A DNA stretch of 64,000 bases from Mytilus trossulus (Eukaryota; Mollusca; Bivalvia; Mytilida; Mytilidae), in contig NC_086382.1 in NCBI RefSeq assembly GCF_036588685.1, positions 75,923,999 through 75,987,998 on the forward strand, written 5' to 3'. Made by a program: the position numbers and the translations under genes. Positions within the stretch are counted from its first letter, which is position 1, and every line of letters starts with the position of its first letter. Of the stretch, positions 47,083 through 57,640 are shown one piece after another. The notes under the pieces are model-generated. The model was not told the DNA's origin. It searched no databases and worked only from the letters and a program-made list of their open reading frames with translations.

Positions 47083-47114
<32 letters not shown>
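47083..47114. repeat. (CA)16 microsatellite
   Basis: An uninterrupted run of 16 CA dinucleotides. Likely length-polymorphic. Confidence 0.98.
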
Positions 47115-47117
<3 letters not shown>

Positions 47118-49379
47118 CATATCTGTATTGAATCTAGTAGCTGAGTTGTATTTGACAACATCGTCACTTTATAAGATAACTTGATTTAACTTAAATTTTG
47201 ATGTAACGCGTTTTCTGATTGACTGACGTCGTTTTGTTTATCACATCATAGACATAACTGTTTCATGGGACCATGACGTTATCAACGTTTTTACATGATT
47301 TACGCTGGTTTAAAATGTAATCCAGCATTCAATTATAAGAAATAACTGTAATATGTTGTCAGTCTATTCGAATAACATTGAAACTGTGGTTCACACAGTA
47401 AAATAACCCGCTAAGCGCGTTATTCCCTGTGCACCACATTTTTTTATATTATTTCTTCATAGACAGAAACAATATTACTTTCATTTCTTAAATAGTGTAT
47501 TATGTTTTTTTCCCTCATATTACCTTCAAACGTGTAACATTATTTTCGGAGTATTATCCTCTTTAATTGGTTTTAATAATATAAATATATATCTAGCTCT
47601 CCAAATCTGTTGCCATATAACGCACATACATTAACATTTTTAGCATTACATTTTGATAATTTAACAACAATATTCACATCACATTTTCGACTGCTAAAGG
47701 TGACTAATCTATCCAAATATCTTATACATTCTTTGAATATTACCCTTATATTAATGAGAAATAGAAATAACTGCTTCATTAAAAGACGATGCTTGCATTA
47801 ACAGATTCTGTACTATAATTCCAACTTTTTGGCGATGCTGGAATTAACTGGTTTAGTATTATTTTTTACAACTTATGGTGATGCTGGCATTTACTGATTT
47901 ATTTTCAACTATGAGCGATAACTTAATCAAATTCAGTTCTATTGTTTTAACTTCTGACGATGTTTTCATTAACTGATTTGGTATTTTCATTCCAGCAATT
48001 GGCGATACTTGCACTAACAAGCGGTAAGTTTGGCTACCCATAAAAATACGTCAAACTCACCATTGTTTCTTCAATTGTCTTGCATAACTTTGTAAACAGC
48101 GATATACTAATATTGCCTTTATTTAGTACTAATAGTATCATTTTAACTGTTGGCGATGTTTGTTTTAACTGATTCAAATAGTACATCTATACGTTGGGCA
48201 ACATACACAATTTTTCAGCTCGTTGAGACCTTAATATATTCATGCAACTTTACGTTCCGCAATCAGTCAATTAATCAAAGCGCTCATTTGCATAGGTTGT
48301 CACTAGTCCTTAGCAGTTTGAACTGCTTTTAAAGCACAAACTTTCAACACAGTTAGGAGAGTTGCTTCTTTTTCGTCATTGGTCATTATGGTATCTGTTT
48401 TTCATTTAAATAATGATTCAGGTACTTGATATTTTTATTATTTTTAAATTGTATTTTGTGATATAATTGCAGTTTCATTTATGCATGTCTTGTGTGTTAC
48501 ATATTTTTACGATTTACAAATAATGCAAATTTCAGTACGGTGTAGAAAGAGTTGTAAATGGTGTTGCAATATCCTGTGTCATTTACGTAATTCAATAATT
48601 GTATATTTCAATGCATATCACAACGTTGAATACATTCGAAAATGCAGTTTAATAAATATAAATAAAATATGAATATATTGATATAAATTTACATACCAGT
48701 TACATTAATCAAGATAAAATGCTCTTATAAATGTAGTTATGTATTTTGTAAAAGCAGGTATGTTTGTGTACAGGTAATTAATTGATAATTTATGAAAATG
48801 ATCTTGTCAAAACTGAAATATGAATAAGACAAAATAAGCGATAAGACGCGTGTCTACTGATTAAACAATAACTATCAAGATAAATAAAACAATATCTCTC
48901 CTCAAATGATTTCTACTAATTCTTCAAGCAATATAATTATCAAATTTCCTACATTTATTTGATATATTATGACAGTAATATACCTGTAAAATCTGATTAA
49001 TAAATCGTCATCAACAATAACAAAAATGTGGAATATCATTTCAAATAAATATCTCTAGGTGATAGAATTATAATGTTTATTTATAAGTTGTAAATATTAT
49101 TTTTGTTAATTTATTGAAATTCTGAACCTAACACCTTGAATATTCTTTTATAATTAATATGTACCGGTCTATCTGGAATGTGCGTTGTTCGTTGCTTTTT
49201 GTCCGCTTTCACGTCTTTTATATCGGAGGAGTTTCGTGGTGTGTATAGTTTCGTTGTACTGTCTTGATTATTCATTTATGTTATCCATTGTATGCATCAC
49301 TGTTTAGATACATATCAAATGTCAAGGCTGCTTATAAGCTTGGAGGACTTTCTGTTCTTTGGGGGAATTCTTCGTCGAT
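47115..49379. other. AT-rich spacer with a degenerate minisatellite
   Basis: Besides the minisatellite at 47775-48185, a small palindrome AATAACCCGCTAAGCGCGTT lies at about 47402. No gene or exon is recognised. Confidence 0.4.
47775..48185. repeat. Degenerate minisatellite with GCGATGCTGG-AATTAACTG motif
   Basis: Related words recur every 50-70 bases: GACGATGCTTGCATTAACAG, GGCGATGCTGGAATTAACTG, GGTGATGCTGGCATTTACTG, GACGATGTTTTCATTAACTG, GGCGATACTTGCACTAACAA and GGCGATGTTTGTTTTAACTG. Spacers between them are T-rich. Confidence 0.7.
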
Positions 49380-49875
49380 TCTGCGCTCTATTTTATTTCG
49401 CCGTAGCATAAGTTACGACAAAAGATATGATTTCAGCTTCCCAATTGTGAACATTCCATTTCTATTCAGCAACATTCCAGCAGCGCCTGTATCCGGAGTA
49501 TATATCTTCCAATTGATACGATATTCCCGGGCTTGTATTTCCTATCATGATGTCCTTAATAGAGGATTGCTGCTCACAAGGAAGCTTTAAAGAGTTCCAA
49601 ATGGTGAAATTGAAATCATCCCTTCGTTAATTTTACGGACGCCATCACGAGTTTGTTGACCGTAATAGAATAACCGTTTCACAGATAGTATCGGATATGT
49701 TCATTATGTCGTAACTACAATACCCTTCCCTTTTCACGAATGTGACCTACCTAATATGTTGTGTCGTTAGTGCTATTGTGTGTCTGTTTGTCTGGGTGTT
49801 TTTTGCCATGGCGTTGTTAGTTTGTTTTCGATCTATGGTTTTGACTGTCCCTCTGGTATCTATTATCACTCTTTT
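49380..49875 (+). pseudogene. Reverse-transcriptase fragment plus 3' end (decayed)
   Basis: The frame encodes YDKRYDFSFPIVNIPFL, IPAAPVSGVYIFQLIRYSRA and SYHDVLNRGLLLTRKL, the same protein stretch as at 57020-57210. It is followed by a frame break and then the R3 untranslated end (CCATGGCGTTGTTAGTTTG, GACTGTCCCTCTGGTATCT). The catalytic motif region is missing. The exact retroelement class cannot be settled. A Penelope-like or related family is possible. Confidence 0.75.
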
Positions 49876-52540
49876 AAGGCGTCAATATCAAAATATACAA
49901 AACGAAGAGTTTTAGTATATACGAGCGGGTCCATTTTGATAAACTTGTACTTTTAGTGACAAAGCTAATTCAAAATGGAAAGTCCGCAATCGATAGGCAA
50001 ATTCAAAAGCTCAAAAACATCAAACGATAACAAGTGTCATATTCCTGATTTGGTACAGGTATTTTTTAATGCAGAAAAATTTGGATAGAACCTGGTAATA
50101 GCCAGCAAAACCTCTGACTTGTATGACAGTCACATACAATTCAATTATGTTGACATCAATGTGTGAAAAAAATACATACGTCTAGTTTGGAGAGTTGCCT
50201 CATTAGCAGTCATACCACATCTTCTGTTTTATATATATAACAGGTCAAAATGACGAAAATCTACGACGAAAGTTGTCTTATCTGCATTCATATGGTTATT
50301 TGTTTTATTGTTGGTATTTTTCGGGAACCTCTTCACGGGAAACTATATTTAAATGTACGACAAAAAAAAGCATCAGCAACCGCATCGAAGCTAGATAGAA
50401 TAGTAAAAAATGTTGAGCAGGATATGATTACCATAATATTTTGTTAATTTTAAATTATTGGATTTAAAAAAAAAAATGAATTAGTTTAAATATATTTATT
50501 TATGGTGGATTGGGATACAAGTTTTACAACTTATATAAATCCCTTTCCACTTTGCGGGTGCGAGTGCTGCCTTGTAGCGGCATTATCCTGCTCTTTTTCG
50601 AAAATCTACAAGGGTGTCTTTAACGTGCAAGAGATATGGCAAATGAATATAGTTAAGTTTTCAAATGTGTCAAAATATGATAGATTGGGAACTTAAAAAA
50701 AAAGGGATTTTCGTATTCAATCAATATTTTCATTTCGTAAACAAATATAAACTATGCAAAAATGTCATTAAGTAGGATTTTATAAAATACCAGTTAGTTT
50801 TCGTAAATCATTTAAGTGAGAATAAAAAACAAATTTATAATTCTAACCTTCAAAATGTGATTGAAATGTGTTTAGATTCAAGGACAAAGATGCATCATAA
50901 GAATCAGAATACTCCATTATTTCAGAGAAGAAAAAAAATATATGACACAATTTTCTGTTGACCTTTTTATGTTTGAATTTTGGGGCACAATTATCTAAAT
51001 AACAAAATATAAGCAAATCACAAAAATCTGAGAAAAAATAATAAAAAGGTAAACAAAATGATAAATGTGATCATATTTAATTCTATGAATAACCTTTCTG
51101 GTTTAACTTAACGTTATTGGAACTCCCAAAAACACTGGCGCCAACGAACCCTTTGTAACGTAACTGTATTTTATATTTTTTTTTTACTGTTTACAATTTT
51201 ACTTGGCACATAGTAACATGGGTATTTAGTTTGTAAAACTCACTCATTATAATGTTACTGTTCTGAATTGAACTTTAATTTTTTTGTAAAGAAATATGAT
51301 TTCCATTATCATAACAAACATATCATGGACTGTAAAAATCTCATTACACAAATCTAAATAGTATGTCGACATCAGTGAAACCCAGTGCCGAGCTTTTGGT
51401 TCGTACACCATTTACAATGCGTGACAATAATGCTATTTCTCAAATCACGTTCGTGTGCCTTGAAAGAAGTTTTTTCTCAACCTTGTTTATTTTAAACACA
51501 TTCAATGTTTGCACTTTTGCAGAATCCGTGTAAATTATAAAATGATGAAATATTATCTTATCAAATAGTTTGTGACTTGACAATGGCATTCGGTTATTGG
51601 TATTTCAAAGATAAAGACACACTCATACACATCTTTGTACCATTATACTTGATGGTCTAGTCTAAAGATTATTTGCCTGGACTTTAATTCATATTATATT
51701 CAAATCATATTGTTTTAATATTATGTATTTAGACCTTTATATAGGATTTCCTTAACTTTCACAGCTACTTTTCTCCCGATAGATTGAACTTAAACCAATT
51801 ATGTGAAAAAAATAAAAATCACAAAAATACTGAACTCCTAGGACAATTCAAATCTGAAAGTCCCTAATCATATTGCAAAATCAAAAGCTCAAACACATCA
51901 AACGAATGGATAACAACTGTCATATTCCTGACTTGGTACAGGTATTTTCTTAAAGAAAATTGTGGTATTATGGAAAATTTAACCGAATAAGATGATTTTC
52001 GAGACTTTTAAAATGCAGTACATTTTATTATCATTCTTTTGGTAATAAATCTATTTATAACAAAATTTTTCTATTTTGAAATACCAAATATAAATTTAGT
52101 ATGTAACACTGATGTGTAAACGAGAATGTGGTGTACATTAAAATGATATACAGTGTTAAAATGATATGACTGGCGAATATAAGAATTAGTTTAATATTTG
52201 CTCGGCGTGAAATCTAGCCTCAGAAAATTGGATATATTATTCGATCCATCAACGCCTTCTCTGCATATCATTTAAAATTCATGTCACGAGACCGCTCGCG
52301 TGTCATTGATACTATCTCGGTAAGGGTTTCGTTCTTCATGAATAAAAAAAAAAATTCTACTGAAATATTCTACCATCAGACGCTGGTCCTTAAAAATGGA
52401 TTGATCTATGTTTTTCTTATTTTAAAAAATAATCCTAATATTGTTGGTGTAAAATCGATCCAAAACAGTTCACAGTAGTCTTGTTGATTTCTTATATTTA
52501 AAGTGTGAGTAATCGTATGATCATCAACTTCTCTTCTAGT
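49876..52540. other. Spacer with R5 repeats
   Basis: R5 copies lie at about 49970-50150 and 51810-51960. The former is followed by an R1-type terminus (GCAGTCATACCACATCTTC, about 50205). Neither short reading frame near 50250-50700 has a family resemblance. No gene is seen. Confidence 0.4.
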
Positions 52541-53146
52541 ACTGACAGAAAGGCAAACCACTTGGCAATTTGCAGCTAATTACTGGATAACTAGGTACAG
52601 AGGATGGACTACTTTACCGTTTGTTCTCGATGTGACCTGATAAAGGTTATTCATAAAAAATGTGCCGTAACCACAATTATAGATATCATTTATAACGTGA
52701 TTTTCATTCCCCGATAGTACCACCCGTCAAGTCATTTTATGATTTTTTTAGTTTGTTAATTTTCTGTTCATAAATTGTGCTTCAGGAAAAATTTCTGACT
52801 TCTCTAGTCAAGGCATATGCGAAATGATTCTGGTTGTACGATTATTCAGAATCTCTTAGTGTACATGCTCTAAAAAATCTAAAATAATAATATCAAGCTA
52901 GTTTCTGGTTATCCAGCGATATTTATAAATTAGATGTAAGACATAGCGGATATTCTATATAGTAACAATACGCCAGGTTAGGTGACCTGGATTCATGTAG
53001 ACTGTTATCATGTTGAAAAGCACGTAACATACTCCGACTGAGCGGAATTCATATGTAGTTGCATATGGTTGACAGACTATCCTCTGTACCTAGTTATCCA
53101 GTAATTAACTTGCCAAGTGGTTTGCCTTTCTTTGTCAACGACCGGT
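52541..53146. mobile_element. 0.6-kb fold-back element with about 60-bp inverted ends
   Basis: AGAAAGGCAAACCACTTGGC (from 52547) and CTAATTACTGGATAACTAGG are repeated in inverse orientation at about 53085-53132, ending GCCAAGTGGTTTGCCTTTCT. The outer word TACTGAC is shared, but extra bases lie in the right arm. The middle is AT-rich with no coding capacity. MITE-like. Confidence 0.78.
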
Positions 53147-53722
53147 CAGTATTGGACTATAATATAGAACGGATGATAATAAATTGAATTTTATTGTTTT
53201 ATCTTGTACAAGTACGCTCATTAAGCTGTTGTTTACATTGGAAATTTCAAAATTGTCGCCTTTTAGAGATTGATACGGTACACGAACTGTCAAAATAATT
53301 TAACGAACACCAGCTTATATTGGTAAATATGTAATTTGCTGCCTTGATCTGACGTATGTGTTTGTTTATTTGTGGTTTTACGAGACGAAATCCACTTCTC
53401 CTTAACAGTGAATGGTACTTGAAGGGATATAGTTATCTCTGCACACTTAACATCTTTGATAGGTGGTATTTTTTTCTTATGGTACATACCTTTCAGAATG
53501 TTTTAAAAATCTATTAACGTAGATATAAGATCTAGATGATGTGGTATGAGTGCAATTTAAAACAACTCTTCATTCAAGTCACCACAAAAGAAAACACAAA
53601 AACGAGCTAACATTTTAGGTAGCCGTTCTTTTGCTTTTGGTAGAAATACCGTATAGGAAACTTTGAAAATAATTTTCTATTTTTTTGTTGTCTTATAGAC
53701 GAGGATAACAAGTGATAGGATG
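53147..53722. other. Spacer, no gene recognised
   Basis: AT-rich. A partial R1-like terminus in reverse orientation (GATGTGGTATGAGTGCAATT, about 53537) is the only feature seen. Confidence 0.4.
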
Positions 53723-54201
53723 TAACTGTGCATTTGTATTCAGATATCGCAGATCAAATTTATTCGTTCATTGCGTAATCATACGTTTTTTTGATTGAGT
53801 TAAGTCTGCCAATTGATATTTTATCGTGTGTTTTTCTATGTTGTGATGTTATGCTATTGTTACAGAAAAAGGGAGAAGGTTTGGATCCATTAAAACGTTT
53901 AATCCCGCTGCAAATGTTTGCACCTGTCCTAAGTCAGGAATCTGATGTACAGTAGTTGTCGTTTGTTTATGTAATATATACGTGTTTCTTGTTTCTCGTT
54001 TTGTTAATATAGATTAGACCGTTGGTTTTCCCGTTTGAATGGTTTTACACTAGTAATTTTGGGGCCCTTTATAGCTTGTTGTTCGGTGTGAGCCAAGGCT
54101 CCGTGTTGAAGGCCGTACTTTAACCTATAATGGTTTACTTTTTAAATTGTTACTTGGATGGAGAGTTGTCTCATTGGCACTCACACCACATCTTCCTATA
54201 T
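53723..54201 (+). repeat. Dispersed repeat family R1, near-complete copy
   Basis: Matches 5694-6171 over its full length with few differences. Starts TAACTGTGCATTTG and ends ACACCACATCTTCCTATATC. Confidence 0.8.
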
Positions 54202-54329
54202 CTATCTATGATGGCTGAACATTTACACAAATTTCACTTAACTTTACAGCCAAAAACATTTGTATTTTCTATGATTTTAAAGAAATTTGAAAGTTTTATG
54301 TTCTTAGAATATTTTTGTTTTAGAAATTC

Positions 54330-54500
54330 ATGTGCTTTTCACGCGAAAAAAAAATATGACTTTCACGTAAAACTCACATGAACTGATTTCATGCGAGTTT
54401 CACGTATAAGGTATAAGCTCAATTGAGGTGAAATTCACGTAAACTACATGTGCGATTCACATCATTGTATATTCACTTGAAATTGATGTGAGTGAAATTT
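54330..54500. repeat. Degenerate TTCACGTGAA-type minisatellite
   Basis: Repeated near-palindromic words TTCACGCGAA, TTTCACGTAAAA, CTCACATGAA, TTTCACGT, ATTCACGTAAA, GATTCACATC and TTCACTTGAA occur within 170 bases. Confidence 0.6.
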
Positions 54501-55740
54501 GCCTATGTATTACTATTACATAGTTATTGAAAGTAATGAAAGTATGGATACATGTGAATATCACATTATTTTCGATGTGTAAAAACCGCTACCATAAATG
54601 TGGGCACGTAGATTTGTCCAATTTAGTCACCCAACTTCTATATCTTGAATAACCCTACACACAAGACTGTAACCATATGGTATTCATTCTCCTTAGCTCC
54701 AATTACAGATGTATCACAGGAGTGCAGTCTTTAACTGTACATTTTAAAATGTGTGTAGACATTATGCAATTTTGATAAAACGTTACAGGGTACCAAATGA
54801 TACATTTCAAGAACCAAAATGGTCTATAATGAGTGGTCCAGATGAGGTGACACGGAATAGAAGTTCCTTCATAAAATAAGTTCCAAATGGAAAAACTATT
54901 CTGGAATATTTTTTCCACAGGAATAAATATTACAGTAGATGTTCCTAACGGAATAAATAGTAAAGTATATTTGTTCCGACAGGTACAGGTATTATGACAT
55001 GGTTTATAAAAAAAGTTTCCACTGGGACTTCTGTTAGGTGGATCAAATATACGTTGACAAGGCCTTCAAAATGTTTATATACAGAGGTATTTCCTGAATA
55101 TGAAAAGCAGATCTATCACGTTGGAAACAGCATGGGAATGTTTGATAAATATACTTCACAAATACAGTCTTTTTGTAGTTTCAATTATGACTCAATACAA
55201 ATGAACATTCCTATAAAAGAAGGTTTCCAAGTTAGTGCAAATAAGGCAGAGATTAATCTTAAATGCTTACATGAAATGTATAAATAATGACTTTTATTTT
55301 GCATTAACATTATAAATACATGTACATATTTAAATTCAGCGATATAAACTTAAATTAACTTGTATTTTTTAAAGATTTCAACCTTAAAACCTTAAAACAC
55401 CATTTGATAAAAGGGAAATGGCCGTTTAATGGTGTAGCGTATCAAACCATTAATCACTTACTAATGAGATTATATATAAATCCTAAAGTTTTATTTCTAA
55501 ATGTATAACTACAAATGTCGACATTTTAAGATAAATATAAAAATTATGCATCAACTTAATAAAAAAAATTGCGACGTGGGAAGTCATGGTTCATAATTTA
55601 TCCCACATGCAATATAGACGTGGAAATGTTTTACCAAGGTGAATGGACGCATCCAGAACATTGCAAACTGCAATTTGGTTAATACAGTATTATTACTATT
55701 ATTATTATCTATAGTAGATTATGATGCTCTTACCCGTACC
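54501..55740. other. Spacer with an unassigned 97-codon frame
   Basis: A plus-strand frame at 54994-55287 (97 codons) is the longest here. It has no recognisable domain, and its composition does not stand out from its surroundings. I do not call it a gene. The rest is AT-rich without identifiable features. Confidence 0.35.
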
Positions 55741-55759
55741 AAGTAAATAAACTCATCAT

Positions 55760-55880
55760 AAATACCAGGACTAAGTTTAGTATATACGCCAGACGCGCGT
55801 TTCGGCTACAGAAGACTCATCAGTGACACTCGAATCCAAAAAGTTAAAAAGGCCAAATAAAGTACGAAGTTGAAGAGCAG
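55760..55880 (-). repeat. Solitary retrozyme-like fragment with hammerhead HHR6
   Basis: On the minus strand: CTGATGA (55823-55817), then GTCT/AGCC (one mismatch in stem II), GAAA, CGC/GCG stem III and a GTA triplet ending at 55785. The downstream AGTCCTGGTATTTATGATG corresponds to AATCCTGGTACC. The core is intact and stem II is weakened. A TTCAACTTCGTAC word flanks it, as in the other units. Confidence 0.65.
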
Positions 55881-56356
55881 AAAATACCTACTCAAACTTC
55901 TGATTTGCAGAATCCTGTAAGATTATTTCAGTCGTTCTTCTGCTCCCAAGTTGGTGTTATGATATGTTATTTTGAATCTGAAGAGGCGAAGTGTGCTCAT
56001 ATTCCGTCATTGTTGTAAATATACATAAGCTTGTAAAATATGACACTGTCAAGGAATATGAGTGAAGCCCGATCAACAGTAGTTTCCTGATTTCAACATT
56101 AATTACCCAAATTAATCTTCATTATTTTTAACAGAGAATATGAGCCAATATCACTTGAGAAGTCAGAATTACTTGAGTGTTATATTCTGTCCTGATGTCA
56201 ATATTAATTACCATTCTGATCCTTACTTTTGTTCACAGAGTTTTATAGGCTCACATCCCCTGTAAAGGTATGTAATCAAATAGCAGGATTAAAATGTTTC
56301 GCGTTAGTATATATACGTTCAATTCACATCATCAACTCAGCACCGGGTATAAGCTA

Positions 56357-57640
56357 AAAGAGGGACGAAAGATACCAAAGGGACAGTCAAACTAATAGTT
56401 CTAAAACAAACTGACAACGCCATGGCTAAAAATGAAAAAGACAAAAAGACAAACAATACTTCACATGACACAACATCGAAAACTAAAAAATAAACAACAC
56501 TAATCTGCTATACAGTCCACATGCCATTTTGAGGTAAAAATGAAAATGCATAATCTTAACCTATACCAATCACAATATTGTATACACACTATGTGCCAAA
56601 TGTTAACACGAATAACCACGTGGTCTATCATCTATTTATAAGGTGGCGACCATTTTACCGAAGTTTGAGTCAATCCCAGTTCCTTAAGAACTTAAGATTT
56701 TAATTTTCTGTCATGTTTAATTCTTAGACAGTATTTATAGTAAGAGCCAATAACTAAAATAATTTTGCAATCAAACATTCTAACATTGATTGCAATTTTC
56801 CCAATCGTTTATTTCTACTTTCCGCTATAGAGATGATGTTCTGTAACCCTACTTTCCTCTTTATAGATGATGTTCTTTCACTAAATAATTCAAAATGTGG
56901 TGACTATGTGGAACGCATCTATCCAATCGAGCTAGAGATAAAGGATACTACAGATACAGTTAAGTCGGCCTCATATCTTGACTTACATCTAGAAATTGAC
57001 AATGAGGGTCGGTTGAAAACAAAAATTTACGACAAAAGAGATGATTTCAGCTTTCCAATTGTGAACTTTCCATTTTTAAGTAGCAAAATTCCAGCAGCAC
57101 CTGCATACAGGGTATATATCTCCCAATTGATACGATATTCCCGTGCTTGCATGTCCTATCATGATTTTCTTGATAGAGGTTGCTGCTCACAAGGAAGCTA
57201 TCAAACCAAGAGTTCCAAATGGTGAAGTTGAAGTCTTTCCTTCCTTCCTTAATTTTACGGACGCCATCACGAGCTGGTTGACTGTTATGGAATAAGCGTT
57301 TCGCAAATGATATCGGATATGTTCCTTACGTCGAATTAAACTACAATCCCCTTCCCTTCCATCAATGTGACCTACCGAATTAGACTATTTATAGGATTTG
57401 TAATCACATAAGCAACACGACGGGTTCCACATGTGGAGCAGGATCTGCTTACCCTTCCGGAGCACCTGAGATCACCCCTAGTTGTTGGTGGGGTTCGTGT
57501 TGTTCATTCTTTAGTTTTCTATGTTGCGTCATGTGTACTATTGTTTGTCTGTTAGTATTTTTCATTTTTAGCCATGGTGTTGTCAGTTTGTTTTAGATTT
57601 ATGAGTTTGACTGTCCCTTTGGTATCTTTCGTCCCTCTTT
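56357..57640 (+). mobile_element. Decayed retroelement with RT core between inverted R3 ends
   Basis: An R3 end lies on the minus strand at 56357-56501, RT coding remnants at about 56800-57225, and an R3 end on the plus strand at about 57365-57640. The outer about 145 bases of the two ends are inverted copies (AGAGGGACGAAAGATACC against GGTATCTTTCGTCCCTCT). This could be one element with inverted terminal repeats, or two truncated insertions back to back. Confidence 0.65.
56809..57225 (+). pseudogene. Reverse transcriptase fragment with Y/F-x-D-D motif
   Basis: STFRYRDDVL (stop) is followed about 43 bases later by FLFIDDVLSLNNSKCGDYVE. The RT catalytic palm motif therefore appears twice, once with Arg in place of the usual hydrophobic residue. 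It continues with ASYLDLHLEI, KIYDKRDDFSFPIVNFPFL and IPAAPAYRVYISQLIRYSRA, then breaks frame after SYHDFLDRG. The upstream RT motifs and any endonuclease are missing, so it is non-functional. Class uncertain, with Penelope-like elements as one candidate. Confidence 0.75.

Noticed and set aside
50560-50640. AAGGGTGTCTTTAACGTGCA as a conserved coding or regulatory segment
   Set aside because: Feels familiar from marine invertebrate sequence, but I cannot assign it to any family from the sequence alone.
54994-55287. 97-codon plus-strand frame
   Set aside because: Looks slightly protein-like but has no recognisable domain, no splice context and no second copy in the window.
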